Origin: Bidens hawaiensis
Taxonomy: Eukaryota; Streptophyta; Magnoliopsida; Asterales; Asteraceae
Assembly (NCBI GenBank): GCA_021521415.1
Contig: JAIQDT010001655.1
Span: 62,001 to 126,000 of the forward strand
DNA: 64,000 nt
Direction: 5' to 3'
Shown here: positions 34,343 through 46,056 of the stretch, piece by piece
How the letters are laid out: the number at the start of each line of letters is the position of its first letter
Numbering within the stretch: position 1 is the stretch's first letter
Translations under genes and position numbers: made by a program
Notes under the pieces: model-generated
Database searches by the model: none
Seen by the model: the letters and a program-made list of their open reading frames with translations, nothing else
What the model was told of the DNA's origin: nothing

Positions 34343-34438
34343 TTGAACCAAAAAGGATGTCCTAGTGCAAGAAGCTCACATGCAATCACTATTGTTGGAG
34401 ACAAAGCTTACGCCATTGTTTTGGATGGTTACAAGTAA
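34343..34438 (+). pseudogene. captured exon fragment of a Kelch-repeat (nitrile-specifier-like) protein
   Basis: A splice-acceptor-like TATTTGTAG precedes a 31-codon frame ending in TAA. It contains QKGCPSARSSHAITIVGDKA. Kelch proteins of the nitrile-specifier/epithiospecifier-like group carry a very similar first-blade motif (QKG-x-x-P-x-ARSSHAI-x-x-VG-x-K-x-Y). After AYA the usual FGGE is absent and the frame runs into transposon subterminal repeats. It is therefore a fragment, probably captured by the surrounding element. The match is from memory and short. Confidence 0.5.
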
Positions 34439-34871
34439 AACTTATTTTGTTACACATTCAAATACGAACGGTATACATTTTAGATGATTCGTATTTAAGC
34501 TATACGAAATGTATCCTTTTTATACGAAGCGTTTATTAATTTTACTTAAAAGTTGTTCATATGAATCGTATGCTTTTTCATACTATTCGTATTGTTTATA
34601 CAAAAGCCATATGAACCGTATAACATTACATACGAAGCGTTTATTAATATTACTTAAAAGTTGTTCATATGAATCGTATGCTTTTCATATTATTCGTATT
34701 GTTTATACAAAAGCCATATGAACCGTATAACATTACATACGAATCGTATGATTTCTGAAAAAGTATTACAGTATACGCAACGTATGCTGAGCATATGAAA
34801 CATATGCCGAATGGTGTGCAAATATGCCTACTTAATATGTGTGTAAATGGTGTACCTTTAGAATTTGTCTA

Positions 34872-35256
34872 ATAATAATAAAAATATTTTGAACAAACAA
34901 ACCGTGCAATACGGAAGTCACGAACATAGGGCCACGAAACTTGATTAAAACTGGTCGGAAAATGCACCTTTAATTTCTGTATGACATGACCTTTGCCTTC
35001 TCCGTCAAACCAATCATAAACCGCCAACACACCTTCTCTCCTCTGCTTAACACTCTCGAGTCAAGTACCAAAAACAAGCAATAATTCATCTCTCCACTCT
35101 CAAAAACTGATACCAATTTTTATATTTTCCCCCAAAATCAGATTTCATGTCCAAAAATATGCAACACAATCATCATTTTCCTATCGGGACACGTTTTAAA
35201 TCCGTAGGCAATGTTAGTTCGTCCCGATCAAAACGAACAATATCATGGTGCGGTTA
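34872..35256 (+). other. spacer with possible gene-start remnant
   Basis: CT-rich sequence at 35000-35110 resembles a plant leader. An ATG at 35147 opens a Ser/His/Arg-rich frame (MSKNMQHNHHFPIGTRFKSV) that runs into the hAT-like element at 35265. No family is recognised, and it may be chance. Confidence 0.25.
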
Positions 35257-35264
35257 CACTGGAC

Positions 35265-35719
35265 TAGGGGTGTGTAAGAAACTGAAAAAACCGATCCGAA
35301 ACCGAAAATTTTGTCCCAAAACAAAAATCAACGATTTAGTTTTATGTTTTTGTAAAAACCAAACTAACGATTCGGTTTTTGTTTTGCATGTAATAAAAAG
35401 CGAAAAAGACCGAACCAAATTTCTAAGTTTTTGTGTTTTAATATTTATATTAAGTAATTTATAAGAATTTAATAAATATGTAACTCAAATATTTTTGGTT
35501 AAACGTATAACAATTTATTATTTTACAATTAACAAAATTATTTATGCCAAAAACTTTTTTTTTCAACATAAAATTTTCAAGCTGAAATGATAAAAACCGA
35601 AAAAACCAAAACTGAACCGAAACCAAACGGTTTCAAAAATTCCAAAAATTAAAGTTTTGGTTTTCGATTTGATTTTAACTAAAAATTAACCGCATCGAAC
35701 CACATCACACACACCGCTA
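35265..35719. mobile_element. hAT-type MITE filled with CCGAAACC repeats
   Basis: The left end is TAGGGGTGTGTAAG and the right end inverted is TAGCGGTGTGTGTG. The flanking 8-mers are CACTGGAC (35257-35264) and CGCTAGAC (35720-35727), a 6/8 match differing by two transitions. The interior is built of imperfect AACCGAAAACC-type units. This is a more decayed relative of the repeat-packed hAT element at 2834-3186. Confidence 0.65.
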
Positions 35720-35943
35720 CGCTAGACTATTACAACATTCAAACAGAAGGAACAAAGCTAATAATTAACTGTGCAAAAATTAGTAAGATATATCAAAAGC
35801 CAGAATAAATTCGACACGATAACTTACAATCAGCATCAAACCATCTGAATTCCGATCTATCAACTCGATCAACAAACCGATTCGAAAAAAAAAAAGAAAA
35901 GAAAAACCTAAAACCATAAACCGAACCATACACAATCACAAGT

Positions 35944-36303
35944 TCACAACAATTCATCAGCTATCAACTCTCTACCAGTCCGTAACGCTTCAAGGACTTG
36001 TTCGAACACGAACACGTGGCAAGGGATCCGAAGAACACCTTTCTGTTCGTAACCGTATTCCTGAGCGGACTTGTTTAGCAAATCGATGAAAACCGGGTGG
36101 TTTAACATGTGTGCACTGACTACAAAGCGTTCCATCTCTTCGCCTACGTATATTGGTAGGTGACCTTCGGGTACAGGTACTGGTACGGATTTAGAACGGC
36201 GGAATTTAGGTATTCGGAAGGAGCGGGAGCGCGGTTCGGGTCGAAGGAGGGAGTATGGAGAGGAGTCGGATACGCGATAGAGACGACGAATTAGTTTTTT
36301 CAT
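35944..36303 (-). CDS. SAUR-family auxin-responsive protein
   Basis: This intronless 119-codon gene encodes a small auxin up RNA protein. Many SAURs inhibit PP2C.D phosphatases and so activate plasma-membrane H+-ATPases during cell expansion. The SAUR core is complete: VPEGHLPIYVGEEMERFVVSAHMLNHPVF, LLNKSAQEYGYEQKGVLRIPC, and a final FEQVLEAL helix. The basic N-terminus (MKKLIRRLYRVSDSSPYSLL) resembles the SAUR76-78 subgroup. The ATG at 36301-36303 is the first in frame and the length is normal for the family. A CTATACATAA TATA-like motif lies 33-42 nt upstream. Subgroup and target are inferred. Confidence 0.93.
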   Translation of the reverse strand: MKKLIRRLYRVSDSSPYSLLRPEPRSRSFRIPKFRRSKSVPVPVPEGHLPIYVGEEMERFVVSAHMLNHPVFIDLLNKSAQEYGYEQKGVLRIPCHVFVFEQVLEALRTGRELIADELL

Positions 36304-36335
36304 GTTGTGTTTGGGGAATGTTGATGGTTTGGGGG

Positions 36336-36345
36336 TTATGTATAG
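36336..36345 (-). promoter_or_regulatory. possible TATA box of the SAUR gene
   Basis: CTATACATAA on the - strand lies 33-42 nt upstream of the SAUR ATG. If it is used, the 5'UTR would be very short, so a more distal TATA is also possible. Confidence 0.3.
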
Positions 36346-36535
36346 ATGTGGTACATGAAAGGTACAATTGTCAATAGTTTTTGGATTGATAAATGTTATG
36401 TATCAACTAATTTACTTCATTGTTTAAAGTAAAAAATGTGATTAAAGAAGATTCCAAAGATAAAAAAATTGTAAACTTATTTTTTATAGCTTTATATATT
36501 TTTTTAATATGTTAATTTAAGTATATTAGAATGTT

Positions 36536-36804
36536 GGAAAAATTCTGAAAATAAACGTTTATGAAAACAAATTTCAAATTTTATGTGTCATTTGCAAGGA
36601 ACTCCAGAAATATGTTTTTTAAATTAGCGTGACGAGTATATTATGATAACACCTAAAACTTGAAATTTTATAATACCTATTTATAAAACTTGGGTAAATT
36701 ACTCGTCACAATTAGTTTATAATATCAATTTCTGGAATTTTTTGCAAATGATACCTAAAATTTGAAATTTGTTTGCATAAACGCTTATTTTTTGAATTTT
36801 TCCC
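36536..36804. mobile_element. Mutator-like MITE with 9-bp target duplication
   Basis: Both flanks carry the identical 9-mer TAGAATGTT (36527-36535, 36805-36813). The inverted ends are about 80 bp, starting GGAAAAATTC and sharing AACAAATTTCAAATTTTA and TCATTTGCAA. The interior is non-coding. It lies about 230 bp upstream of the SAUR start codon, so it is in or near that promoter. Confidence 0.87.
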
Positions 36805-36813
36805 TAGAATGTT

Positions 36814-37794
36814 TAGCGCCCATTGACTAATTCTAGTTTTAAATTTAATGGTTTAAGCTAGGACTCAAACCCTCAAACTTGTGGAAACAAATACAACCAT
36901 TTTACGAGGAAGATAATAAATAATTATTGAAGGATCCAAAACCAAACTTAGATTTAAACGTGAATGTTAATGAATGATAGCTGCTTGGCCTAGTGCCATT
37001 TGGTGTTTATTCTTATCAAAATGATGTAGATTAAAATATCATAATTGAGTGTGTTTGTTGTTAAGAAAATATGAATGAATAAACTGAAAGTACATGTAGT
37101 AATACAAGTGTTAACAAAGTTTGTTGGTGAAATTGTGAAATGAAATAAACTTGTGATTGATTGGTGAACAATAATAGGAAGCATATACATAATTTCTAAA
37201 ATATAATTTATAAAAGATTTTTAAAAAGGTACAATAAGTGTTTTCAAAATAGTAAAATTTGAATATTTAGTCATTCTATTCTAGTATAAATAAAACAAAT
37301 TAGCTTAATGGCTTGTAAGTTGTAACAACCTGAAAACAAATAAAGACATAATTATTTTATTGAATCATCTTATATGTACACACAAATTTGCCAGCAAATT
37401 CTTAAATGGACCATAACCTATATTCCCAAATCTATATTTGCATTATTCCTTCTGTCCTGTTTCTTTGTAAATATCAACACCATTCAGTTTAGTACATGGA
37501 CCCGACGCGTTTAAAGCAAGCAAGTAAGTAATAACTCTGGTCATTAAAATGGGGTCGAAACCGAAAACCAAAAACCACCATAGATTATATCAACGTACGT
37601 GGATTAAAACCAACCAATGCTTATATCCACAATCACTGTCTAAGTCTAGCCCAAAACCAAACCTCATGAAAATCTAATGAGTTTGACCGGTCAAAAACAC
37701 TGCTATTAATTTGCATGTATGAGCCAGTGGTTTTAATATATACGTTGGTTTGTGAGTAGGAATTTGGAGTGGTACGGATGAATACGGGGTAAGA

Positions 37795-37852
<58 letters not shown>

Positions 37853-38111
37853 TTGTCAAAGAAAGAGGACACATTTGCGGTAACACTTTTGACGGATTCG
37901 ATACATAAAAGTTGAGGCATGTGACTAAACAAAACGACAAGAAAACATAGGAAGCGTGATTGGCGATTTTTGTGACATAACGTTGTTGTCCTCTTCCCGT
38001 ACGGAACGGATACAAACTTCGGAATAATTAACCTCCTTGTTTATTATAATTTGTTTATAGAAAAAGTGGCTACATAGTCTATGTATTTATTTAAAGATGG
38101 TGGCACTATTT
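36814..38111. other. spacer with (AAT)n microsatellite
   Basis: No gene is recognised. A perfect AAT repeat occupies about 37796-37852; the poly-Ile/poly-Leu frames across it are artefacts of the repeat. Confidence 0.7.
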
Positions 38112-38410
38112 TAAGGCTAAACGTAGTGGGCGAGAAAAGGGGCTATTTTGGGGCGATTTTTGGAGGAACACCCACCCCCCGGCGATAATTAGGCGAAAAG
38201 GGGCAGGGGTGGCATATATTTGTCGCTGCGAAGTTGGAAAGAAAATAATATAATAATAATAATGCCGTTACCCAACGGCTATATATAAAAAATAATAATT
38301 AAAAACTTAATATATATATATATCAAACTTTATCTAACCATTTTCACCTTATCATACACAAACATAAAAATACCAATCATTTTTATTATTTTCATACTTC
38401 TTCAAACTCA

Positions 38411-39864
38411 ATGAGTTCCCCGGATTCCACAAACTCTGCCGAGATTTTGGATCAATTAATAAACGAGAGTCGAAGAATTCATCAGATTCATCGACAAGTG
38501 GCGGAAGAGCATTTAGAGGTCACGAACGCGATTCGGGCCGTCGTCAATAACATGGTGTCCGGCTCTGCTCCATCTACGGCACCACGTAGACGGTCATATA
38601 TCATTCGGGATCGTACGCAAGCAAACACTCGTTTGATGAAGGACTACTTCGACGACTCACCTACATTTAACGACGCTATGTTTCGACGTCGTTTTCGGAT
38701 GTCCAAGCGTTTATTTTTGTGCATCGTTGGAGATATGGAGCGGGAGTATGAGTATTTTCAACAGAAACCCGATGCAAGAGGATATTTAGGATTCTCCGCC
38801 ATTCAAAAGTGTACTTCGGCTATACGCATCCTCGCATACGGAAACACGACCGATATCAATGACCAGTATTTAAAGATGGCTGAGAAAACAACGAGAGATG
38901 CGTTGGAGAATTTTTGCATCGGTAATATTTAAATTGTTTGTATTAACTATTTTTTTTATATAAATATTGTTTAATAATTTATTTGTATAGGGATAATACA
39001 ATTATACTCTCGTTGTTATCTGAGGATTCCTACTTCAAATGACCTGACTCGCATATATGATGTACACGAAAGCAAACATTCTTTTCCAGGCGTGATCGGG
39101 AGTATAGATTGCATGCATTGGGAGTGGGCCAACTGTCCAACCGCATGGTCAATACACTCGTGGTGACCATGGAGTGCCAACGGTTAGTCTTCAAGCCATT
39201 TGTTCACACGACCTCTGGATTTGGTCAGCCTTCTTCGGCTCAGTCGGGTCCAACAACGACATAAACGTTCTCAACGCGTCACCCGTGTTAGATTACATCA
39301 GCCGTAGCATACCGGTCTTACCGTTTTATGCCAACGATACCTTCTATCGTCACGGATACTATTTGGGAGATGGGATATATCCAGAGTACTCGATCATCGT
39401 CAAGACTTTTCAAGACCCTATCGAAGAAAAAAGATATTATTTTAAGAAGAAGCAAGAGTCCGCGAGAAAGGATATCGAGAGGTGTTTTGGGGTTCTAAAA
39501 AAACGTTGGCATTATGTGAAAAACCCTTGTCGTGTATGGACTTTGGCAAAAATGAGCGATGCCATGTATACGTGTATCATATTGCATAATATGATTTTAG
39601 AAGACGAGGGAAAAGCAGTATGTCAACACTACATACCAGGAAGCGTTCCAGAACAGTTCTGAACCAACCCAAGACCAACGAACGTATAACATTCAGCAGC
39701 TAACATCAAGTGATATACATAACCAATTGAAAGCGGATTTGGTTCAACACGAGTGGGATAATCGTCCCGTTGAGGAGGACGAAGACGAGTACGAGGACGA
39801 AGACGAAGACGAGGAGGAGGACAATGACGACGACGGGGACGAAGACGAAGATGAAGACGAATAG
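38411..39864 (+). pseudogene. PIF/Harbinger DDE transposase, two frameshifts
   Basis: Exon 1 is 38411-38921 and exon 2 starts at 38991 after a 69-bp GT-AG intron. The N-terminal part holds a DNA-binding-type helical region (DSPTFNDAMFRRRFRMSKRLF). The catalytic triad is visible: GVIGSIDCMHWEW (D), GSNNDINVLN (D), KDIERCFGVLKKRW (E). GDHGVPTVSLQAI and ACIILHNMI-like MYTCIILHNMILEDEG are typical of plant nuclease-like HARBI1/ALP1 relatives. The frame breaks once near 39146, between the first and second Asp, and again near 39660. Beyond that a Glu/Asp-rich tail runs to TAG at 39862-39864. The TAA duplication and inverted ends support element origin rather than a domesticated gene. Confidence 0.9.
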
Positions 39865-40139
39865 ATTAGTTTTTTTTATGTATATTTTTATTTCGGTGTG
39901 TTTTTTTATTATAATTTATTTTTATTATTCGTGTATTTTTTTTAGTTTATGTATTTTTTTGTATTTATTTTTTAATTTTAATACATTTTTATTTAATTAT
40001 TTAAATAAATTGGTTTTTATTTAATTAGTTTAGTTATAAAAAGAAAATAATAAAAAAACACACTGTGGGCCAAACTTGTAGCCCCCACACCATTACACCC
40101 CAAAAACAAATTACCACTCCACGCTGACTGGGCGCCACA

Positions 40140-43100
40140 TGTAACACCCCGCAACCGCAGCGGAAACGTAAACGGGATGCGACAGACACCTCTGATATCA
40201 ACCATATTGTTTATAAAGAAAACTGAATGCATTAATATACTTCAAAATTACATTATCTAATCTTTCATTACCGTCTAGGTGATACACCCATCATACAATA
40301 CGTTTCATAATTCTATCTGTTATAATGTATCCTGCACACAAATCTTACACACATCAAGCACTTAGCACGTAAGCAATCACTTCATCTAAATTGTACCTGA
40401 AAAGCATGTGAGAAAACGGGTCAACTACGAATAGTTGGTGAGTTTCATAATTTTAGTAAACCATGATAAAACCATATCATAATATAATATTATCTGGGGA
40501 CACTGTTAACCCAGTACTGTACTCACTCCTGGGACACTGTTAACCCAGAAACACATCCAATAACCTCTGGGGACACTGTTAACCCAGAAACACATTTAAT
40601 AACCTCTGGGAACACTGTTAACCCAGAAACACATCTAATAACCTCTGGGGACACTGTTAACCCAGAAACACATTTAATACCCTCTGGGGACACTGTTAAC
40701 CCAGAAACCCATTTAATAACCTCTGGGGACACTGTTAACCCAGAACACTGTTTCGGGCCTTACAATGTTAACAACTCAGACAATTATCATCTTAATACAT
40801 TACCGTACGATTCCCGTACAATAAACATTATATAAATACATTCATTTCCATGCGATCAGCATGTACTTAAACATTTTGATAGAAACATGCTTTCCGCCCC
40901 GGGAAAATATTTAAAACAGTTCAGTAAAAAGGGGCTCGTGAAACTCACCTTAGCACATGCAAGCAGGTAACAACAATCATTATCAGTTAACACGTCCAAT
41001 CTGTAATATGATCCCTACGATCGTTACTATACGCTTATTATTAATATAACTTTAACCAAGTTAACCGGTACATCTGGGGGCACTGTTAACCCAGCACTGT
41101 ACTCGTTCTGGGGGCAAGGTTAACCCAGAAACACTTCTCCGGACTCAGATTGTGATGTCGTTTAGAGTTCCATGGTCACAACTACTATTAGTCGTTTTTT
41201 CTCGTTTTGCGTGTCTAGCACGGTTATCCGTTTTTATGTTTCAAAAATGAGTTTGGTCACACACGACCCGAAAATAGTGGTTGTCTGATAATTTAATTAA
41301 AGATGTGAAATTATAGCTCGGTTTAGACGTCCCGATTGGCCGCGGGACCCGTTTCCGTCTTTGGCGTACCGGAAACTGTTAAAATAGGTTAAAATTACTC
41401 AAATCATCCGAATTATTTTCGGATGATTTATTTTTACTTGTTTAACTCATTTATATGAAAATAGTTCATTTTTAGGGTTTTTATACACCAGTCAGCTCGC
41501 TTAAGCGAACTTCACCGGTTTATGCGTTTTAACTTTAAAAGTTTGATAATTAGCACGATTAATTATCCGTTTACTCTCGGATCTTGAAATTTTGCACAAA
41601 TCACTTTTTAACAGTGGGGAATTTTATAAAAATATTTCCAGAATTAATTTCTATATTTAAAATTTATTTATCTATTTTTAAACACCATTTAAACACTAAA
41701 TATGTCGTAAATACCAAACGATCTTAGAAAAATCCCAAATTTTTCCTGGATGTCCCCTGCCAATCACATAGTCCACTGTAATTTTTCCAGAACCAAAATC
41801 CCCTTTTACAAGCCATTTTCACTAAAACCGAGCTAGAATCCCTAGAACTCGTTTAACCGAAAATCCTACTTAGACTTCTCCAACTGACCTCAAATTTTGT
41901 GTGTGACTTATACATGATATAAAAAGCTTATCTGCAATTTTCCAGAATTTTTCATGATATTTAACTATTTTTCACCATTTTTGGCCAAAACCGAGCATTA
42001 AATTCACCAAATACTCATCCTTTATCCAAAAATTACCAAAAATTCACAGAACTCTTATTCTCATGTGTAGAACATCCCTGTAAAATTTCATTATCTAACT
42101 CTAAACGACCAACAATCTGTCCAAAAACACATACACCGACATAAACCGAATATACCTTTCGTTTTCCGTCATTACAAGCTACAAACTCGTCTTTCCGCCT
42201 TATCTACCACTAAACACAGATCCTACAAACAATATACCACAATACCAAGCAAGTCACACTCACGATCAAGCCATTTCTTTCATGGTTACGGTTATGATAC
42301 AAAAACAAAGATTTAAACCGTAAAAATTCGTTCTTGGTTCGTTTAACCCCTTTCTTGGACCAAGATCCCTTGTATAACCCGTATACATCACTTGATCATG
42401 CAAGAATCGGTTTTCATCTTTGAAACCTCATTTTCTTGCAAATAAACTCAAGAAACGAAGATGAAAACGTGATTAACTCGCTTATTTACCTTGTTTTCTT
42501 GCTAAAAACTCTCGGTTTTGGGTCATGATCTTGAGAGGATTGGAGATTGTTGGATGAGTTTGTGCGAAAAAAGAAAAATGAAGTGGGTTTGTGGGGGTGG
42601 TGGTCCGATCGGTCTCTTGGAGGGGTGGGGTGGGACCCACCTCTTCATTTTAGGCCACATGTTTGGATTCTCGTAATCCGGATAATGTTTTGGATAATCT
42701 GGTTCAGTTCGTTTTTCGGTTAAATGTTTAATTCGGCTTAAAACGAGGCTAAAACGGTCGTTTTTCGGCTAAAAAATGAAATTTATATAAAACCGATTTA
42801 AGAACTTTAAAAATTAAACCATGACATTTATTAACTTAAAACATCATATCATTAATTATTGCACATCTTTTTCGGCTTGATCGATCGTCTCTTGCTCGGT
42901 TTGGTATTAAAGGTTTCGTTTAACGTACCGACGTACATTAAATCGAAATTCTTTTTCTGTGCCGTACTTTACTTATCCCGAAGCATTAATGCTTCGTAAA
43001 ATCACTACATATCATATATCTCGTCTATAATTGAACCCTAGATTCGTTCGGGTTTTCAATAACTATCGATAGATTGATCGCATATTCAATACGATGAATT

Positions 43101-43237
43101 ATATATTCACGTACAATCCATACAGTGAACCCTGTATTCTCGTATAATTACTATGGTAATTCATGTATCCGACATTAAATATGACGTAACTATTATCTAC
43201 CGGTTAGGGTATACCGGGTTTCGTCGGAATCGTTACA
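40140..43237 (-). repeat. 3' LTR of the Tekay-like element
   Basis: On the + strand it begins TGTAACACCCCGCAACC and ends GGAATCGTTACA. Compared with 48977-52084 I counted about 30-35 substitutions and a few indels by eye over 3.1 kb, so about 99 percent identical. No gene lies inside. Confidence 0.95.
40497..40745. repeat. 39-bp tandem repeat array in the 3' LTR
   Basis: About six units of CTGGGGACACTGTTAACCCA plus an AAACACATTTAATAACCT-type tail (39 bp). Each unit has a short inverted pair CTGGG ... CCCAG around GTTAAC. Variant units (GGGAACACTG, ATCTAAT, AATACC) occur in the same order in both LTRs. A related pair of motifs recurs at about 41078-41135. Confidence 0.9.
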
Positions 43238-43253
43238 TTCTCCCCCCGTTAAG
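43238..43253 (-). other. polypurine tract of the Tekay-like element
   Basis: On the - strand CTTAACGGGGGGAGAA directly precedes the LTR start TGTAACGATTCC. Confidence 0.8.
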
Positions 43254-44514
43254 AAATTTCGTCCTCGAAATTTTACACGCCCACTAACCCCTTCCGAGAT
43301 AAAGGTGGGGGGGGGGGGTTTCCTTCAGAATTCACCCTCGCGTTACCATGTATAATCTGGTCTTCGCTATGAGTTCCACTTAATCTTAATCAATAAAGCT
43401 TGGTGTGTCCAAACTGTTTAGTTTTCCCGTCTACTATCTCAACGGAATTATTTATGATATCAAGTATGTCTTCTATGAGTACTTCCATTACTAGTACTTT
43501 CGTTGCCTCATCGTTTAGGTACTTTTTAATCCGTATACATGGCAAAACATCATGTATAGTACTTAGTCCCTGGAGTACTTTGATCGATAAACTAAATGAC
43601 CTATCGTGGAGATAGTCTCATGAGGTCCAATATATTAAGGGCTATATTCGGTTTTACCAAACCTCATATCACCTCTCTAAGGTGATGCCTTAAAAATGCC
43701 TAGTCACCTCTTTCCAGTGACAATGGTTTCCTATGAATGTTGGCATAAATCCTTTGCCAAACTCGCGCTACTTTCAACTTATCTTAAATATTATAAATCC
43801 GATTGGTTGATTCTCGAATCAATCCAAATATTATGGCTTGAGTGACGCCCATTTTCGATTTAACAAATTGGTGATAATCACTTTACCCATAGAAAGCTTC
43901 AAGCTCTCGATGCTTCCTTCCCCGTCTTCCAATATTGGAAGTAGGATGACTATTTCGATCTGAGATCATTGAAAATGGTACTCCACGACGAGATACCATC
44001 TCACCATCAGGAATTTGGGCGAGAATTCTTTGTGGTAATCGTCATAGATTGGAATGAAATGCGAGGATTGGTTAATCGATCCGCGATTACCCAATTTTCC
44101 TCATGCCTTTGACATATCTTGGGAATTTGCGTCCCGAAATCCAATGTAATTTATTCCCACTATCATTGGCGAATTTTCTGTCGTTGTGGCGTTCCCAAGG
44201 GTTTTCGGTATGCAGCCTTATCTCTTGCATAACTTAAATTTTCACCAACATACGTAGCCATATCTTTCTCCACTCTCGGTCATTAACAAAATCCTTTCCG
44301 ATATTCGTAACATCAATAGTCCAATCCGATCCCGGATGTATGGAATATTTCGATCTATGCGCTTCGTCCATGATTAATTCACTAAGGTCATGGAGGGTCG
44401 GGATCCAAACCCGATTTTTTTGAAGTAGAGAATTTCGTCCACGCGCTGTTCGACATTCTTCTCATTGCCGTAAAGCTCCTCCCTTTCAAATTGTTCCTCT
44501 CCCAACGCCTCACG
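43254..44514 (-). pseudogene. decayed integrase region of the Tekay-like element
   Basis: By position this should hold integrase and a chromodomain. Only scattered similarity is visible, for example around 43630-43700, where the - strand resembles the integrase C-terminal part. No frame of useful length survives. A run of twelve G residues occurs at about 43307-43318. Confidence 0.35.
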
Positions 44515-44988
44515 TTAAGCGACTCGAATTAGGTCCGAAAGGTTCGACTGAACTATCATCCCCAGCGCTCGCACTCGCAATTGCTTAACCCGATCTTTCT
44601 TACTCAAGGCATCGGCTACGACGATAGCCTTGCCAGGGTGATAACGGATGTCACAGTCATAATCGCTTAACAACTCGATCCATCTTCGTTGCCTCATATT
44701 CAGTTCCTTCTGATCAAATATGTGCTGCAAACTTTTATGATCGGTGAAGATGGTGCACTTCGTATCGTAGAGACAATGTCTCCACATTTTAAGTGCGTAG
44801 ATAACCGCTCCCAGTTCTAAGTCATGAGTAGTGTAATTTTTCTCGTGTATTTTTAACTGTCGGGAAGCATAGTCTATAACCTTATTATTCAGCATTAACA
44901 CGCATCCTAACCCTCTATGCGATGCGTCACAATACGCGACAAAACCATCGTCTCCATCGGGGAGACTTAAAATCGGCGCTTGGCACAA
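44515..44988 (-). pseudogene. RNase H fragment of the Tekay-like element
   Basis: The 157-codon frame contains [57 protein letters not shown] and [20 protein letters not shown]. These are the standard gypsy RNase H landmarks. It is the best-preserved part of this pol. It is separated from RT by frame breaks at about 44990-45067. Confidence 0.9.
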
Positions 44989-45066
44989 TTTTAATGGTTT
45001 CTATCTTATTTGGATCTTTGTGAAATCTTTGTTGCTTTACAACATGACCAAGGGATTATGCCTTCT

Positions 45067-46056
45067 TTATTCAAAATCACATTTTGAAAACTTCGCGTAT
45101 AGCTCTTCTTGTTTTAACACTTCCACAATTTTCCTTAATCGTCGTTCGTGCTCTTCTTTACGTTGCGAATATATCAAAATATCATCAATGAATGCTATGA
45201 CAAATTTGTTAAAGTAAGGTTTACAGACTCGATTCATGAGTTCCATGAATACTGCCTGCGCATTTGTTAACCCGAACGACATGAATAAGAATTCATAATG
45301 GCCGTAGCGAGTCCGCAACGCTGTTGCTGCAACGTCCTCCTCTTGGATTTTTTTATTTGGTGATAACTATATATAAGATCAATTTTCTAAAGATAAATCG
45401 CCCTTTGCAGTTGGTTAAACAGATCATTTACTTCGAAGAAGTGAATACCTATTCTTGATCGTCACTTTATTCAATTCTCCCTAATCAACACATATCCTAA
45501 CACTTCCGTCCTTCATTTCCCAATTAAAACTGGTGCACCCCATGGTGACTAACTAGGTCGTATAAAATCTTATCCCACAATTCTTGTGACTGATTGGATA
45601 ATTCTTGCATCTCGGACGGTGCATGTCGGTAGGGTGCTTTAGCAACAGGGCCAGCTTGAGACATTAATTCGATTATGAATTCGACCTGTCGGGTTGGCGG
45701 TAATCCAGGGAGTTCTTCTGGGAAAACTTGTGGAAATTTGCGTACCACCGGGATATCTTCTATATGTTTTCTTTTAAATACTTTGGCAATTACGTTTGTT
45801 AAATACACCACGTCTTCTTGTCGTAAATATTATAACATCTCAAGATGAGATTTGAGTGGCAACATAATACCGTACACTTTTCTCTGTATTTAATCGCTTC
45901 ATCGTCCGAAAGAGAGCTTCTAATCATCTTATTTTCATATTTGATTTCAGCTTCATGTTGAGTTAGCCAATCCATGTTAGCTGTTACGTCAAACTTCTTA
46001 ACTTTACTGGTCGTAGGTCGATAAGGAAGGATTAATCGTTCAGTATAATAGGGCAA
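45067..46056 (-). pseudogene. protease end and RT fragments of the Tekay-like element
   Basis: Three broken frames are in pol order. 46056-45799 has ANMDWLTQHEAEI (end of protease). 45811-45524 has IEDIPVVRKFPQVFPEELPG and PVAKAPYRHAPSEMQEL (RT start). 45318-45067 has RTRYGHYEFLFMSFGLTNAQ and FIDDILIYS (RT catalytic box, FIDD for YIDD). The RT segment between about 45320 and 45520 is scrambled or deleted. Confidence 0.88.

Larger units (their letters stand above)
32553..34871. mobile_element. putative DNA transposon with subterminal TACGAA/CATATG repeats
   Basis: The two ends are imperfect inverted copies. The left has TTTGCTAGAGATACACCA then TTTATACACCATTC. The right, inverted, has AAATTCTAAAGGTACACCA then TTTGCACACCATTC. 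Inside each end (about 32660-32990 and 34450-34810) are many copies of ATACGAA, CGTATG and CATATG in both orientations, like subterminal transposase-binding arrays. The flanks are TAATAA-rich, so no target duplication could be called. The interior holds a short decayed protein fragment and a Kelch-like exon. The superfamily is not assigned. Confidence 0.5.

Noticed and set aside
37633..38015. Frames with long poly-Ile and poly-Leu runs
   Set aside because: They come from the (AAT)n microsatellite; no promoter, family similarity or conserved ends.
40497..40745. Regularly spaced repeats that could suggest a CRISPR-like array
   Set aside because: The units are directly tandem with no unique spacers, occur in both LTRs of a plant retrotransposon, and there are no cas-like genes. 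It is an LTR minisatellite.
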